Assembly: GCA_964625465.1 (NCBI GenBank)
Contig: CAZVFD010000043.1
Span: forward strand, 1 to 8,080
Length of the DNA stretch: 8,080 nt
Source of the DNA: CAZLFQ01 sp964625465
GTDB taxonomy: Bacteria; Pseudomonadota; Alphaproteobacteria; Rickettsiales; Midichloriaceae
Reading direction: 5' to 3'
The translations under genes were made by a program, and so were the position numbers. Below the pieces are notes generated by a model, which saw only the letters and a program-made list of their open reading frames with translations, did no database searches and was not told where the DNA came from. Shown in pieces: positions 1-4,990 of the stretch (position 1 is the stretch's first letter; the number at the start of each line of letters is the position of its first letter).

Positions 1-98
1 GCTGCAATAAAAGGAAGCACCACCATAATGACCGCCAGTCCAACAGCGATTATTAAAAAAATAAAAATTGGCAAATAACTATTAATTAAGCTTTCCAT
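1..98 (-). CDS. nuoA: NADH-quinone oxidoreductase subunit A, N-terminal fragment
   Basis: Reading the minus strand from the ATG at 98 gives 32 codons with no stop before the window edge. The protein begins MESLINSYLPIFIFLIIAVG and continues to a PF-I-A-A segment. The YLPI-x-IFL-x-IA...PF pattern, the first transmembrane helix of the complex I membrane-arm subunit NuoA, is characteristic of the family, though only about a quarter of the protein is present. NuoA is a small three-helix inner-membrane subunit of proton-pumping NADH:ubiquinone oxidoreductase. The start lies 2 bases after the ferredoxin stop codon, with a weak purine-rich AAAAGATAG upstream, so it is probably cotranscribed with yajC and the ferredoxin gene. 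Further nuo genes would be expected beyond the left edge. The C-terminus is cut off by the window, not by mutation. Confidence 0.8.
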   Translation of the reverse strand, partial: MESLINSYLPIFIFLIIAVGLAVIMVVLPFIA

Positions 99-100
99 AA

Positions 101-439
101 CTATCTTTTATCAACCATCATATTTCTTGTTGCTGCGGGCAATGAAACGACCAAGCCATCCAGCTCATCGGACATTATAATTTGACACCCTAATCTTGAA
201 GTATGAGTTAGACCAAAAGCAAGGTCAAGCATATCTTCTTCTTCATCCTTAGCTTTTTGCAGTTTGTCATAGAATTCGGGCTCAACTATAACATGACATG
301 TTGAGCAAGCTAAAGATCCTTCACAAGCACCTTCAAGGCTAATATCGTTTTGGTGTGCGGCCTCTAAAACAGAAATTCCATTAGGAACTTCGAAAGTTTT
401 TTTCTTACCCTGATTATCTACAAAAGTTAATTTAGGCAT
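101..439 (-). CDS. fdx: adrenodoxin-type 2Fe-2S ferredoxin (ISC pathway)
   Basis: This 112-residue protein is a vertebrate/ISC-type 2Fe-2S ferredoxin. The four cluster cysteines are at 39, 45, 48 and 85, giving C-x5-C-x2-C-x36-C, the spacing found in adrenodoxin. The GACEGSLACSTCHV block and the DEEEDMLDLAFGLT...SRLGCQI block match the family closely. In bacteria this type of soluble cytoplasmic ferredoxin supplies electrons for Fe-S cluster assembly on IscU, and in alphaproteobacteria possibly for heme A or other syntheses. It is normally encoded next to hscA/hscB or isc genes, whereas here it sits between yajC and nuoA. The start codon overlaps the yajC stop by one base (TAATG) and has no clear Shine-Dalgarno site, so translation is probably coupled to yajC. 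The family call is firm; the precise electron acceptor is inferred. Confidence 0.95.
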   Translation of the reverse strand: MPKLTFVDNQGKKKTFEVPNGISVLEAAHQNDISLEGACEGSLACSTCHVIVEPEFYDKLQKAKDEEEDMLDLAFGLTHTSRLGCQIIMSDELDGLVVSLPAATRNMMVDKR

Positions 440-777
440 TATGCAGCTGTTTTAGGGTTTAAAACTTCAGAAATCGCCTCTTTTCTTACTTTGATTCTAA
501 CTTGATCTGCAATTTCAAGAAATATCATATTGTCTTGTTCATCAACCTTTGTGATAGAGCCAAAAATCCCACTACTTGTAACAACCTGGTCTCCTTTTGC
601 TAGACTGTTTAGCAGGTTTTGGTGCTCTTTAAGCTTCCTCTGTTGAGGACGAATAATAAAGAAATAAAATACCGCAAAAATTAATATAAGTGGCGCCATG
701 CTACTCAGAATAGACGGCTGTTTTGCTGCTACGGCAGTAGCTTCTTGTGCGAAAGCGCTTGTAATAAAATCGATCAT
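439..777 (-). CDS. yajC: preprotein translocase subunit YajC
   Basis: YajC is a small single-span inner-membrane protein associated with the SecDF complex of the Sec translocon. From the ATG at 777 the product is 112 residues, close to the 110 of E. coli. It has a short N-terminal segment, one hydrophobic helix at about 23-43, then the family hallmark IRPQQRK (42-48). A cytoplasmic domain follows with the conserved KGDQVVTSSGIFGSI block (61-75). An in-frame ATG at 795 would add six residues, but a TGGAG Shine-Dalgarno sequence lies 8 bases before the ATG at 777, which decides for the shorter form. YajC is usually followed by secD and secF; here a ferredoxin gene overlaps its stop and nuoA follows. 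Confidence 0.95.
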   Translation of the reverse strand: MIDFITSAFAQEATAVAAKQPSILSSMAPLILIFAVFYFFIIRPQQRKLKEHQNLLNSLAKGDQVVTSSGIFGSITKVDEQDNMIFLEIADQVRIKVRKEAISEVLNPKTAA

Positions 778-784
778 TATATCA

Positions 785-789
785 TCTCC
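785..789 (-). promoter_or_regulatory. ribosome binding site of yajC
   Basis: On the minus strand the bases read GGAGA, 7-8 bases upstream of the ATG at 777 and inside the six codons that an upstream ATG (795) would add. This site decides the yajC start in favour of 777. Confidence 0.6.
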
Positions 790-822
790 ATACATTTACA
801 GGAAGTATAGATTAGAGAGAGT

Positions 823-854
823 TATTTTGCAATATTTGAAAAACTATTTGTCAA
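823..854 (-). promoter_or_regulatory. possible promoter for the yajC-fdx-nuoA unit
   Basis: A perfect TTGACA -35 hexamer is present on the minus strand at 854-849, about 70 bases upstream of the yajC start. No good -10 lies at the ideal distance; the best candidate is CAAAAT (4 of 6 matches) with a 19-base spacer. This is the only visible candidate for driving the leftward operon. The -35 is seen; promoter function is inferred and weak. Confidence 0.3.
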
Positions 855-866
855 ACTTTAAGGTAC

Positions 867-897
867 TGATAAACTTAAATGATAAACTAGGTAAACT
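867..897. repeat. short direct repeat TGATAAACT in the divergent intergenic region
   Basis: TGATAAACT occurs at 867-875 and again at 880-888, a 13-base period. A degenerate third copy, GGTAAACT, lies at 890-897, just before the acetyltransferase start. Spaced short direct repeats next to a start codon can be regulator sites. In DNA this AT-rich they can also arise by chance, so no function is claimed. Confidence 0.35.
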
Positions 898-903
898 GGC
901 AAG

Positions 904-1596
904 ATGAAAAACTATCAAGAACAATTAGCTACCTCAGGTGCTATCGATAAAGATCAGCGTTTAACGCTTCCTTTTCTTATATTGACCAGAGATTTAATCA
1001 TTCGCCCATTATTATCTCAAGATAAAACAATTGTGCATCAATCTATTAAAGAAAGTCTTAGAAATCTTAAAATGTGGCTACCTTGGGTTGATGAAAAACC
1101 AAAGCTTGAAGATGGCGACAAGATTACAGAGAAATTCTACTTTCAAGCTGAAAACAATCAAGCTTATCATTTTGCTGTATACAAAAACGAGCATTTCATG
1201 GGTATGTGTAGTTTTTATGATACGGATTACAAGGCAATGAGCACTCATCTTGGCTATTGGTGCAGAGAAGAGCAAAATTCAGGAGAAGAGTTCATTGAGG
1301 CAATTAACGCTATATTAAGATACGGCTTTGAAGAAGCTGGCATAAAAGAGTTTAGCATATCTTGCATTGTCGGAAATTACACAAGCGAATTAGCTGCCAA
1401 GCAAATGAACTTTAAGCTCCAAGGAATACACTTAATCAAAAACAAACAAATTAAGGTATTTAAAATTAATAATGTACTTCAATTACCAAAAATTGAAGTG
1501 CAGTGGGTAAAGGATCCTAATGAAGTGGCGGTTAGATCAGAGATATCTGAACCAAAGGTGGAGAAAAAGAGATCATTTCTGGAAGATAATTTTTAA
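904..1596 (+). CDS. GNAT-family N-acetyltransferase, RimJ/RimL-like
   Basis: The 230-residue product resembles the RimJ/RimL branch of GCN5-related acetyltransferases, which move acetyl from acetyl-CoA to N-terminal or other amines, often on ribosomal proteins. Supporting blocks are LIIRPLLSQD (31-40), ESLRNLKMWLPWVD (50-63), the AYHFAVYKNEHFMG strand pair (87-100), LGYWCREE (116-123), and EAINAILRYGFEEAGIKEF (132-150) followed by the N-x-x-S...A-x-x-MNF pattern (158-170). The acetyl-CoA loop is degenerate: the usual G-x-G/A reads S-G-E-E at 126-129, which may weaken cofactor binding. A tail of about 40 residues after 190, charged near its end, exceeds the usual family length. The start has only a weak AGG upstream, and the gene is transcribed divergently from yajC. 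Family assignment is good; the substrate is unknown. Confidence 0.8.
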   Translation: MKNYQEQLATSGAIDKDQRLTLPFLILTRDLIIRPLLSQDKTIVHQSIKESLRNLKMWLPWVDEKPKLEDGDKITEKFYFQAENNQAYHFAVYKNEHFMGMCSFYDTDYKAMSTHLGYWCREEQNSGEEFIEAINAILRYGFEEAGIKEFSISCIVGNYTSELAAKQMNFKLQGIHLIKNKQIKVFKINNVLQLPKIEVQWVKDPNEVAVRSEISEPKVEKKRSFLEDNF

Positions 1597-1629
1597 GAAC
1601 ATGTACTTCCGCATCAACTAAAGAACCTT

Positions 1630-1635
1630 TATAAT
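1630..1635 (+). promoter_or_regulatory. -10 element of a promoter for the 86-residue protein
   Basis: A perfect TATAAT sits 28 bases upstream of the ATG at 1664. The -35 is poor; TCCGCA at a 16-base spacer is the best match, at 3 of 6. Transcription would begin near 1642 and give a leader of about 22 bases containing the full Shine-Dalgarno site. Promoter function is inferred. Confidence 0.45.
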
Positions 1636-1650
1636 GCCAAATTAAGCATT

Positions 1651-1659
1651 AAGGAGGTG
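1651..1659 (+). promoter_or_regulatory. full-consensus ribosome binding site
   Basis: AAGGAGGTG is fully complementary to the 16S rRNA anti-Shine-Dalgarno end and is placed 6 bases (counted from GGAGG) before the ATG at 1664. It is by far the strongest such site in this window and fixes the start of the small gene. A 6-base inverted repeat (TAATGC 1632-1637 / GCATTA 1646-1651) abuts it, but would be only partly transcribed if transcription starts near 1642. Confidence 0.75.
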
Positions 1660-1663
1660 CAGA

Positions 1664-1924
1664 ATGTATAAAACTCACAGAACAAAGCTAAATAATATTG
1701 AACATGATATTGAAAGAGCTCTATCTAACATGATATCCCAAAAAATTAAAAAAGCTGATAAAGATATAAACTCTCTAATCACTAGCGCATCAAACAGGTT
1801 TCATTCACAAAATATAAATAATTCTAATTTCTTCTCGCAAAATGGGAGCTTTGGGTCAAGCGAGGGGCAAATTTTCAATTCATTAGCTAGCGCAATTCAA
1901 AAAAGTCTTTTTAGAAATTTATAA
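1664..1924 (+). CDS. small protein of unknown function (86 aa)
   Basis: I do not recognise this protein. It is hydrophilic, with no signal peptide, membrane segment or cysteine. Residues 1-40 form a lysine-rich, probably helical region (NIEHDIERALSNMISQKIKK). Residues 41-67 are rich in Ser, Asn, Gln, Phe and Gly, and so probably disordered. A short C-terminal amphipathic helix (IFNSLASAIQKSLFRNL) follows. Reality as a gene rests on the perfect AAGGAGGTG site, the TATAAT upstream and the fact that it fills the gap between two genes on the same strand. The helix, flexible linker, helix layout suggests a structural or partner-binding protein rather than an enzyme. A phage- or tail-derived fragment is possible but unsupported. 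Confidence 0.65.
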   Translation: MYKTHRTKLNNIEHDIERALSNMISQKIKKADKDINSLITSASNRFHSQNINNSNFFSQNGSFGSSEGQIFNSLASAIQKSLFRNL

Positions 1925-1950
1925 AAAGAAACTGTTAACCCCCATAAAAC

Positions 1951-1962
1951 CTAGTTAACTAG
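1951..1962. repeat. 12-bp perfect palindrome upstream of ccoG
   Basis: CTAGTTAACTAG is its own reverse complement. Its core GTTAAC recurs at 1934-1939, exactly 20 bp (about two helical turns) from the core at 1954-1959. If the TATTAT at 1983-1988 is the ccoG -10, the palindrome covers the region just upstream of and overlapping the -35. It does not match the FNR/FixK box TTGAT-N4-ATCAA. An operator role is inferred only. Confidence 0.35.
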
Positions 1963-2000
1963 CTAAAAATTTGCTATTGTTTTATTATAGATATGAATTT

Positions 2001-3374
2001 ATGAACAAAGTGATTTACTCACAATCAATTACTGGACGATTTAGAAACCTAAGAAATTACGGCGCATACGTATTATTAGGAATATACTTTTTATCTTCAT
2101 GGATAAGATGGGATCGCGGCGATAACCTACCATCGCAAGCTATTCTGATGGACTTACCAAGCCGCAAAGCATATTTGTTTGGCATAGAAATCTGGCCAGA
2201 CGAAGCTTATTATATAGCAGGGATGCTTATGCTTGGTGCACTTGGGTTATTCTTTGTGACATCTTTATTTGGTAGAATATGGTGTGGCTACACCTGCCCT
2301 CACACTGTTTTTGTCGATCTATTTATCAAAGCAGAACTTTATTTCCAAGGCGATAGGAATGCCAGAATCAAGTTAGATCAGCAAGATTGGGATAATGAGA
2401 AAATCAAAAAGAAACTATTTACTCATCTAACATGGCTATTCATTTCATTTAGCTTTGCATTTGGGTGGGTGTGTTATTTTTATGACGCGCCTAAATTAGC
2501 TCATGATGTGTTTTTTTTCAAAGTATCTTCTGGAGGTCTAGCATGGTTAATTGGACTAACTGCTTCTACATATCTATTCGCAGGTTTTGTTAGAGATAAA
2601 GTATGTATATATATGTGCCCTTATGGACGATTCCAATCGGCGATGCTCGATAACGATTCCAGCGTTGTAACTTATCACTCATGGCGCGGTGAGCCACGCG
2701 GAAAATTCGATGAAGCTGGAGAATTAGGGGATTGTATAGATTGTGGCAAATGCGTAGTGGTGTGTCCAATGGGAATCGATATTAGAAATGGTTTGCAACT
2801 ACCTTGTATTGGATGCGGATTATGTATAGATGCCTGTAATAGCGTAATGGAAAAATTAGGCAGGCCCCTTGATTTAATATCTTATGACAGCATCAATTCT
2901 GCAAATGCTAAGAGACTTGGTCAACCAATCAAAAGAAGTATATTTAGGCTTAAAACTATTCTCTTTGCTATTGTATTTATTGTTGTTACTAGTGTTATGC
3001 TACATACACTGATTAACAAGTCTGAGTTTTCTGTTGCTATTATTAGGGATAGAGGAGCGTTATTTACTATACTTCCCGATGGAAGCATTAGAAACATCTA
3101 CGTTCTTAAGATAATAAACAGAACACCAACCGATAAAAATTTCACTATCGTCATTGACGGAATTGATGATTTAATGATGAAACACGATCTTGATAACGAA
3201 TATTCTTCTAACAAGCTAAGTATCGATGTATCTGCCGAAAGAGAAAAAGAAATAAAAATTTTCCTCAAGACAATGAAATCTTTTAAAGAGCAGAAAAATA
3301 TTTACTTTACAGTGACTGATGTGCATTCTAATAGACAAGTTCAGAAAGAAACCACTTTTGTAACAACTCAATAG
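2001..3374 (+). CDS. ccoG: cytochrome c oxidase accessory protein CcoG (FixG/RdxA)
   Basis: CcoG is an inner-membrane Fe-S protein needed for cbb3 oxidase assembly and reported as a cupric reductase that prepares Cu(I). The 457-residue product has about five membrane spans (near 21-38, 72-90, 141-160, 180-197, 317-337). Two 4Fe-4S motifs are present: C245-x2-C248-x2-C251-x3-C255 and C269-x2-C272-x2-C275-x3-C279. The paired membrane-edge motifs WCGYTCPH (C95, C99) and CIYMCPYGR (C202, C206) are also present, followed by a C-terminal Ig-like FixG domain (about 340-450). I chose ATG 2001 because SQSITGRFRNLRNYGAYVLL is the normal start region; an in-frame TTG at 1971 adds ten atypical residues. 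No Shine-Dalgarno is seen, and a short leader is possible. No ccoNOPQ lies in the window, so the oxidase partner is not shown. Confidence 0.95.
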   Translation: MNKVIYSQSITGRFRNLRNYGAYVLLGIYFLSSWIRWDRGDNLPSQAILMDLPSRKAYLFGIEIWPDEAYYIAGMLMLGALGLFFVTSLFGRIWCGYTCPHTVFVDLFIKAELYFQGDRNARIKLDQQDWDNEKIKKKLFTHLTWLFISFSFAFGWVCYFYDAPKLAHDVFFFKVSSGGLAWLIGLTASTYLFAGFVRDKVCIYMCPYGRFQSAMLDNDSSVVTYHSWRGEPRGKFDEAGELGDCIDCGKCVVVCPMGIDIRNGLQLPCIGCGLCIDACNSVMEKLGRPLDLISYDSINSANAKRLGQPIKRSIFRLKTILFAIVFIVVTSVMLHTLINKSEFSVAIIRDRGALFTILPDGSIRNIYVLKIINRTPTDKNFTIVIDGIDDLMMKHDLDNEYSSNKLSIDVSAEREKEIKIFLKTMKSFKEQKNIYFTVTDVHSNRQVQKETTFVTTQ

Positions 3375-3375
3375 T

Positions 3376-3906
3376 ATGAATAATTATTATAAGTATTATT
3401 TCCAATTTTTAGGCCTTGCTGCTGCTGCTGCACTGGCAGTTGCTTATATTGCAGAACTAGTATTTGGCATGATGCCATGCAAAATGTGCTATTATCAAAG
3501 ATGGGTTTTTGTAGCAATTCTTTTCACATGCATGCTCTCTATACATCCGAGATTTCCTAGAATGGCTGGTGTAAAATTTGTGGCCCTTCTCTTATTCGTT
3601 AGTATTTGCGTATCCATAACTCATCTAGCAGTTGAGAATGATTGGATTAAGCTAGACTTATCTTGTACGGGAAATATTAAAGGTAAGGTTGAATCAGTTG
3701 AAGAATTTAAAGCAATGATAATGTCAAAAGATGATATTCCTTGCGATGTGATTAGGGGTAGCTTCTTGGGATTAACTTTTGCAGGATGGAACTTTATTTA
3801 TTCCAGCTTATTGTTTATGATATCGCTGGCACTAATTTATGTATTCATGGGTACACCTAGTTATGAGAAAAAAATCCAAGAAGATCGAAGAGATAATAAG
3901 AGTTAA
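3376..3906 (+). CDS. dsbB: disulfide bond formation protein B (DsbB)
   Basis: DsbB is an inner-membrane thiol oxidase that reoxidises periplasmic DsbA and passes the electrons to ubiquinone. The 176-residue product (E. coli: about the same) has four membrane spans. The first periplasmic loop carries the redox pair in PCKMCYYQR (C35, C38), with the quinone-contacting arginine R42 four residues later, as in E. coli. The second loop has the other pair, C97 and C123, 26 residues apart, the same spacing as E. coli C104/C130. The conserved IPCD (121-124) and TFAGWNF (134-140) blocks follow. It starts one base after the ccoG stop and lacks its own Shine-Dalgarno site, implying translational coupling. 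Residues 16-20 come from a GCT repeat (Ala run) in the first helix. No DsbA gene is in view. Confidence 0.95.
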   Translation: MNNYYKYYFQFLGLAAAAALAVAYIAELVFGMMPCKMCYYQRWVFVAILFTCMLSIHPRFPRMAGVKFVALLLFVSICVSITHLAVENDWIKLDLSCTGNIKGKVESVEEFKAMIMSKDDIPCDVIRGSFLGLTFAGWNFIYSSLLFMISLALIYVFMGTPSYEKKIQEDRRDNKS

Positions 3907-4378
3907 TCACGCTGGGGAATTTGGTGCAAAAAGAATATATCAAGGGCAGCTGTCTGTACTAAAAGATCACCCAGAGATAAAACATATGCTCGAACAAGAG
4001 CTACACCACCTAGATTATTTCGAAAAAGAAATTGTTAAGCGCAAAATCAGACCTACCATCCTATCACCAATTTGGAATATTGCTGGTTTTGCATTAGGTG
4101 CCTTAACAGCTAGACTGGGAGAAAAGGCTGCAATGGCCTGTACAGTTGCTGTTGAAGAAGTTATTGGTGAGCATTATCAGGATCAGTTAAACAACCTAAA
4201 AGACGATAAAGACGAAAAAGAGCTTAGAAAAAAGATAAGTAAATTTAGAGATGAAGAATTAGAGCATCGCGACAAGGGAATAGAATTTGACGCTCATCAA
4301 GCCCCAGCTTACCCCATTCTTACAGGCTTCATAAAACTCGCTAGTAAAACCGCTATTATGTTGTCGAAGAAGTATTAA
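3863..4378 (+). CDS. coq7: COQ7-type demethoxyubiquinone hydroxylase
   Basis: COQ7 is a membrane-bound ferritin-like di-iron monooxygenase that hydroxylates demethoxyubiquinone, the penultimate step of ubiquinone synthesis. It replaces the flavin enzyme UbiF in many alphaproteobacteria. The 171-residue product shows the carboxylate/histidine iron ligands in order: E19 in RVNHAGEFGA, E46-x-x-H49 in EQELHH, E98/E99 in AVEEVIGEHY, and E132-x-x-H135 in DEELEH. RIYQGQL and the ALGALTARLGEKAAMAC helix also fit the family. I chose the ATG at 3863, which gives a typical N-terminus and a 44-base overlap with dsbB. An in-frame ATG at 3839 adds eight residues (MYSWVHLV) and makes the overlap 68. Neither has a good Shine-Dalgarno site, so translation is probably coupled to dsbB. 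Confidence 0.93.
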   Translation: MRKKSKKIEEIIRVNHAGEFGAKRIYQGQLSVLKDHPEIKHMLEQELHHLDYFEKEIVKRKIRPTILSPIWNIAGFALGALTARLGEKAAMACTVAVEEVIGEHYQDQLNNLKDDKDEKELRKKISKFRDEELEHRDKGIEFDAHQAPAYPILTGFIKLASKTAIMLSKKY

Positions 4379-4404
4379 TAACAAACTATATCCTTGTTAT
4401 TTTT
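4377..4404 (+). terminator. weak rho-independent terminator after coq7
   Basis: AATAACAA (4377-4384) and TTGTTATT (4394-4401) form an 8-base stem with a 9-base loop. It is followed by a T-run, TTTTTG..., that partly overlaps the stem's 3' arm. The stem begins inside the coq7 stop codon. It is almost entirely A-T pairs, so termination may be partial and readthrough into the next operon is plausible. Confidence 0.4.
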
Positions 4405-4420
4405 GTTTGCGTAATGTTAT

Positions 4421-4426
4421 TATAAT
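4421..4426 (+). promoter_or_regulatory. -10 element upstream of the dCMP deaminase operon
   Basis: A perfect TATAAT lies 25 bases before the ATG at 4452. The -35 region is T-rich with no good hexamer at 16-18 bases; TTGTTA at 4394-4399 is 21 bases away, inside the preceding hairpin. This would be the only promoter visible for the five-gene run that ends with xseA. Confidence 0.45.
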
Positions 4427-4451
4427 CCTGTAAATTATATGATGAGGATAA

Positions 4452-4982
4452 ATGCTACACAGTTTTAGTTGGGATCAGTATTTCATGACTATGGCATATC
4501 TTGTATCCATGAAAAGCAAAGACCCATCTACCCGAGTTGGCGCTGTAATAGTTGGCCCAGATAAAGAAATTAGAGCTACTGGTTATAATGGATTGCCACG
4601 AGGCGTTTCTGATAGAAAATATAGATACGAAAATAAAGAATATAAATATGAAGCCGTCAATCACGCTGAAGAAAACGCAATTTTGCATTGTGCCATGAAT
4701 GGCGTTTCCGCCAAAGGAACAATTCTTTATACGCAGTGGCAACCATGTGCAAGGTGCACTAAATCTATTATCCAATCAGGCATTAAAGAGGTCATATTTG
4801 ACAAGTCTTTCCCAGGAAATGATCCAAAAGAAATGCAAAACTGGGAAAAGAGCATAGCAATCTCGACCGAGCTTTTAAACGAAGCTGGTGTAGTTATTAG
4901 AACTTTTGAAGGGCCATTAATTAAAATAGAAGGCTTGTATAAAGAGAAAAACTTTCCTATAAAAACTTCTGAGCATCCATAA
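4452..4982 (+). CDS. deoxycytidylate (dCMP) deaminase
   Basis: This 176-residue protein belongs to the zinc-dependent cytidine/deoxycytidylate deaminase family and most resembles dCMP deaminases (ComEB/DCTD type). These convert dCMP to dUMP for thymidylate synthesis in the cytoplasm. The zinc and catalytic site is complete: H71-A-E73 in NHAEENAI, and P98-C99-A-R-C102 in QPCARC. The dCMP-deaminase signature blocks SKDPSTRVGAVIV (22-34) and GYNGLPRG (44-51) are present, and these separate it from tRNA adenosine deaminases and from cytidine deaminase. A GAGG site lies 4 bases before the ATG, rather close. It is the first gene of the run, with 8 bases between it and the methyltransferase. Being the usual housekeeping type, it need not be linked functionally to the accessory genes downstream. 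Confidence 0.9.
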   Translation: MLHSFSWDQYFMTMAYLVSMKSKDPSTRVGAVIVGPDKEIRATGYNGLPRGVSDRKYRYENKEYKYEAVNHAEENAILHCAMNGVSAKGTILYTQWQPCARCTKSIIQSGIKEVIFDKSFPGNDPKEMQNWEKSIAISTELLNEAGVVIRTFEGPLIKIEGLYKEKNFPIKTSEHP

Positions 4983-4990
4983 GGTAAAAT

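Noticed and set aside
698..907. Open frame of 69 codons on the plus strand spanning the yajC 5' end and the intergenic region
   Set aside because: It is antisense to yajC, has no ribosome binding site and its product has no recognisable features. It ends at the start of the acetyltransferase gene.
1632..1651. TAATGC/GCATTA inverted repeat as a terminator or translation-blocking hairpin
   Set aside because: The stem is 6 bases with no T-run. If the TATAAT at 1630 is used, transcription starts inside it, so the hairpin would not form in the RNA.
1971..2000. TTG at 1971 as the ccoG start
   Set aside because: It adds ten residues (MLLFYYRYEF) that do not fit the usual CcoG N-terminus and has no ribosome binding site. 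The ATG at 2001 fits the family better.
3418..3432. GCT trinucleotide repeat as a possible phase-variable tract in dsbB
   Set aside because: Only four GCT units plus a GCA. Changes of whole units would keep the frame, and alanine runs are common in first membrane helices.
4455..4775. Open frame of 106 codons antisense to the dCMP deaminase gene
   Set aside because: It lies entirely within a well-supported gene whose zinc motifs are on the plus strand. Its product is an unstructured-looking mirror with no motifs.
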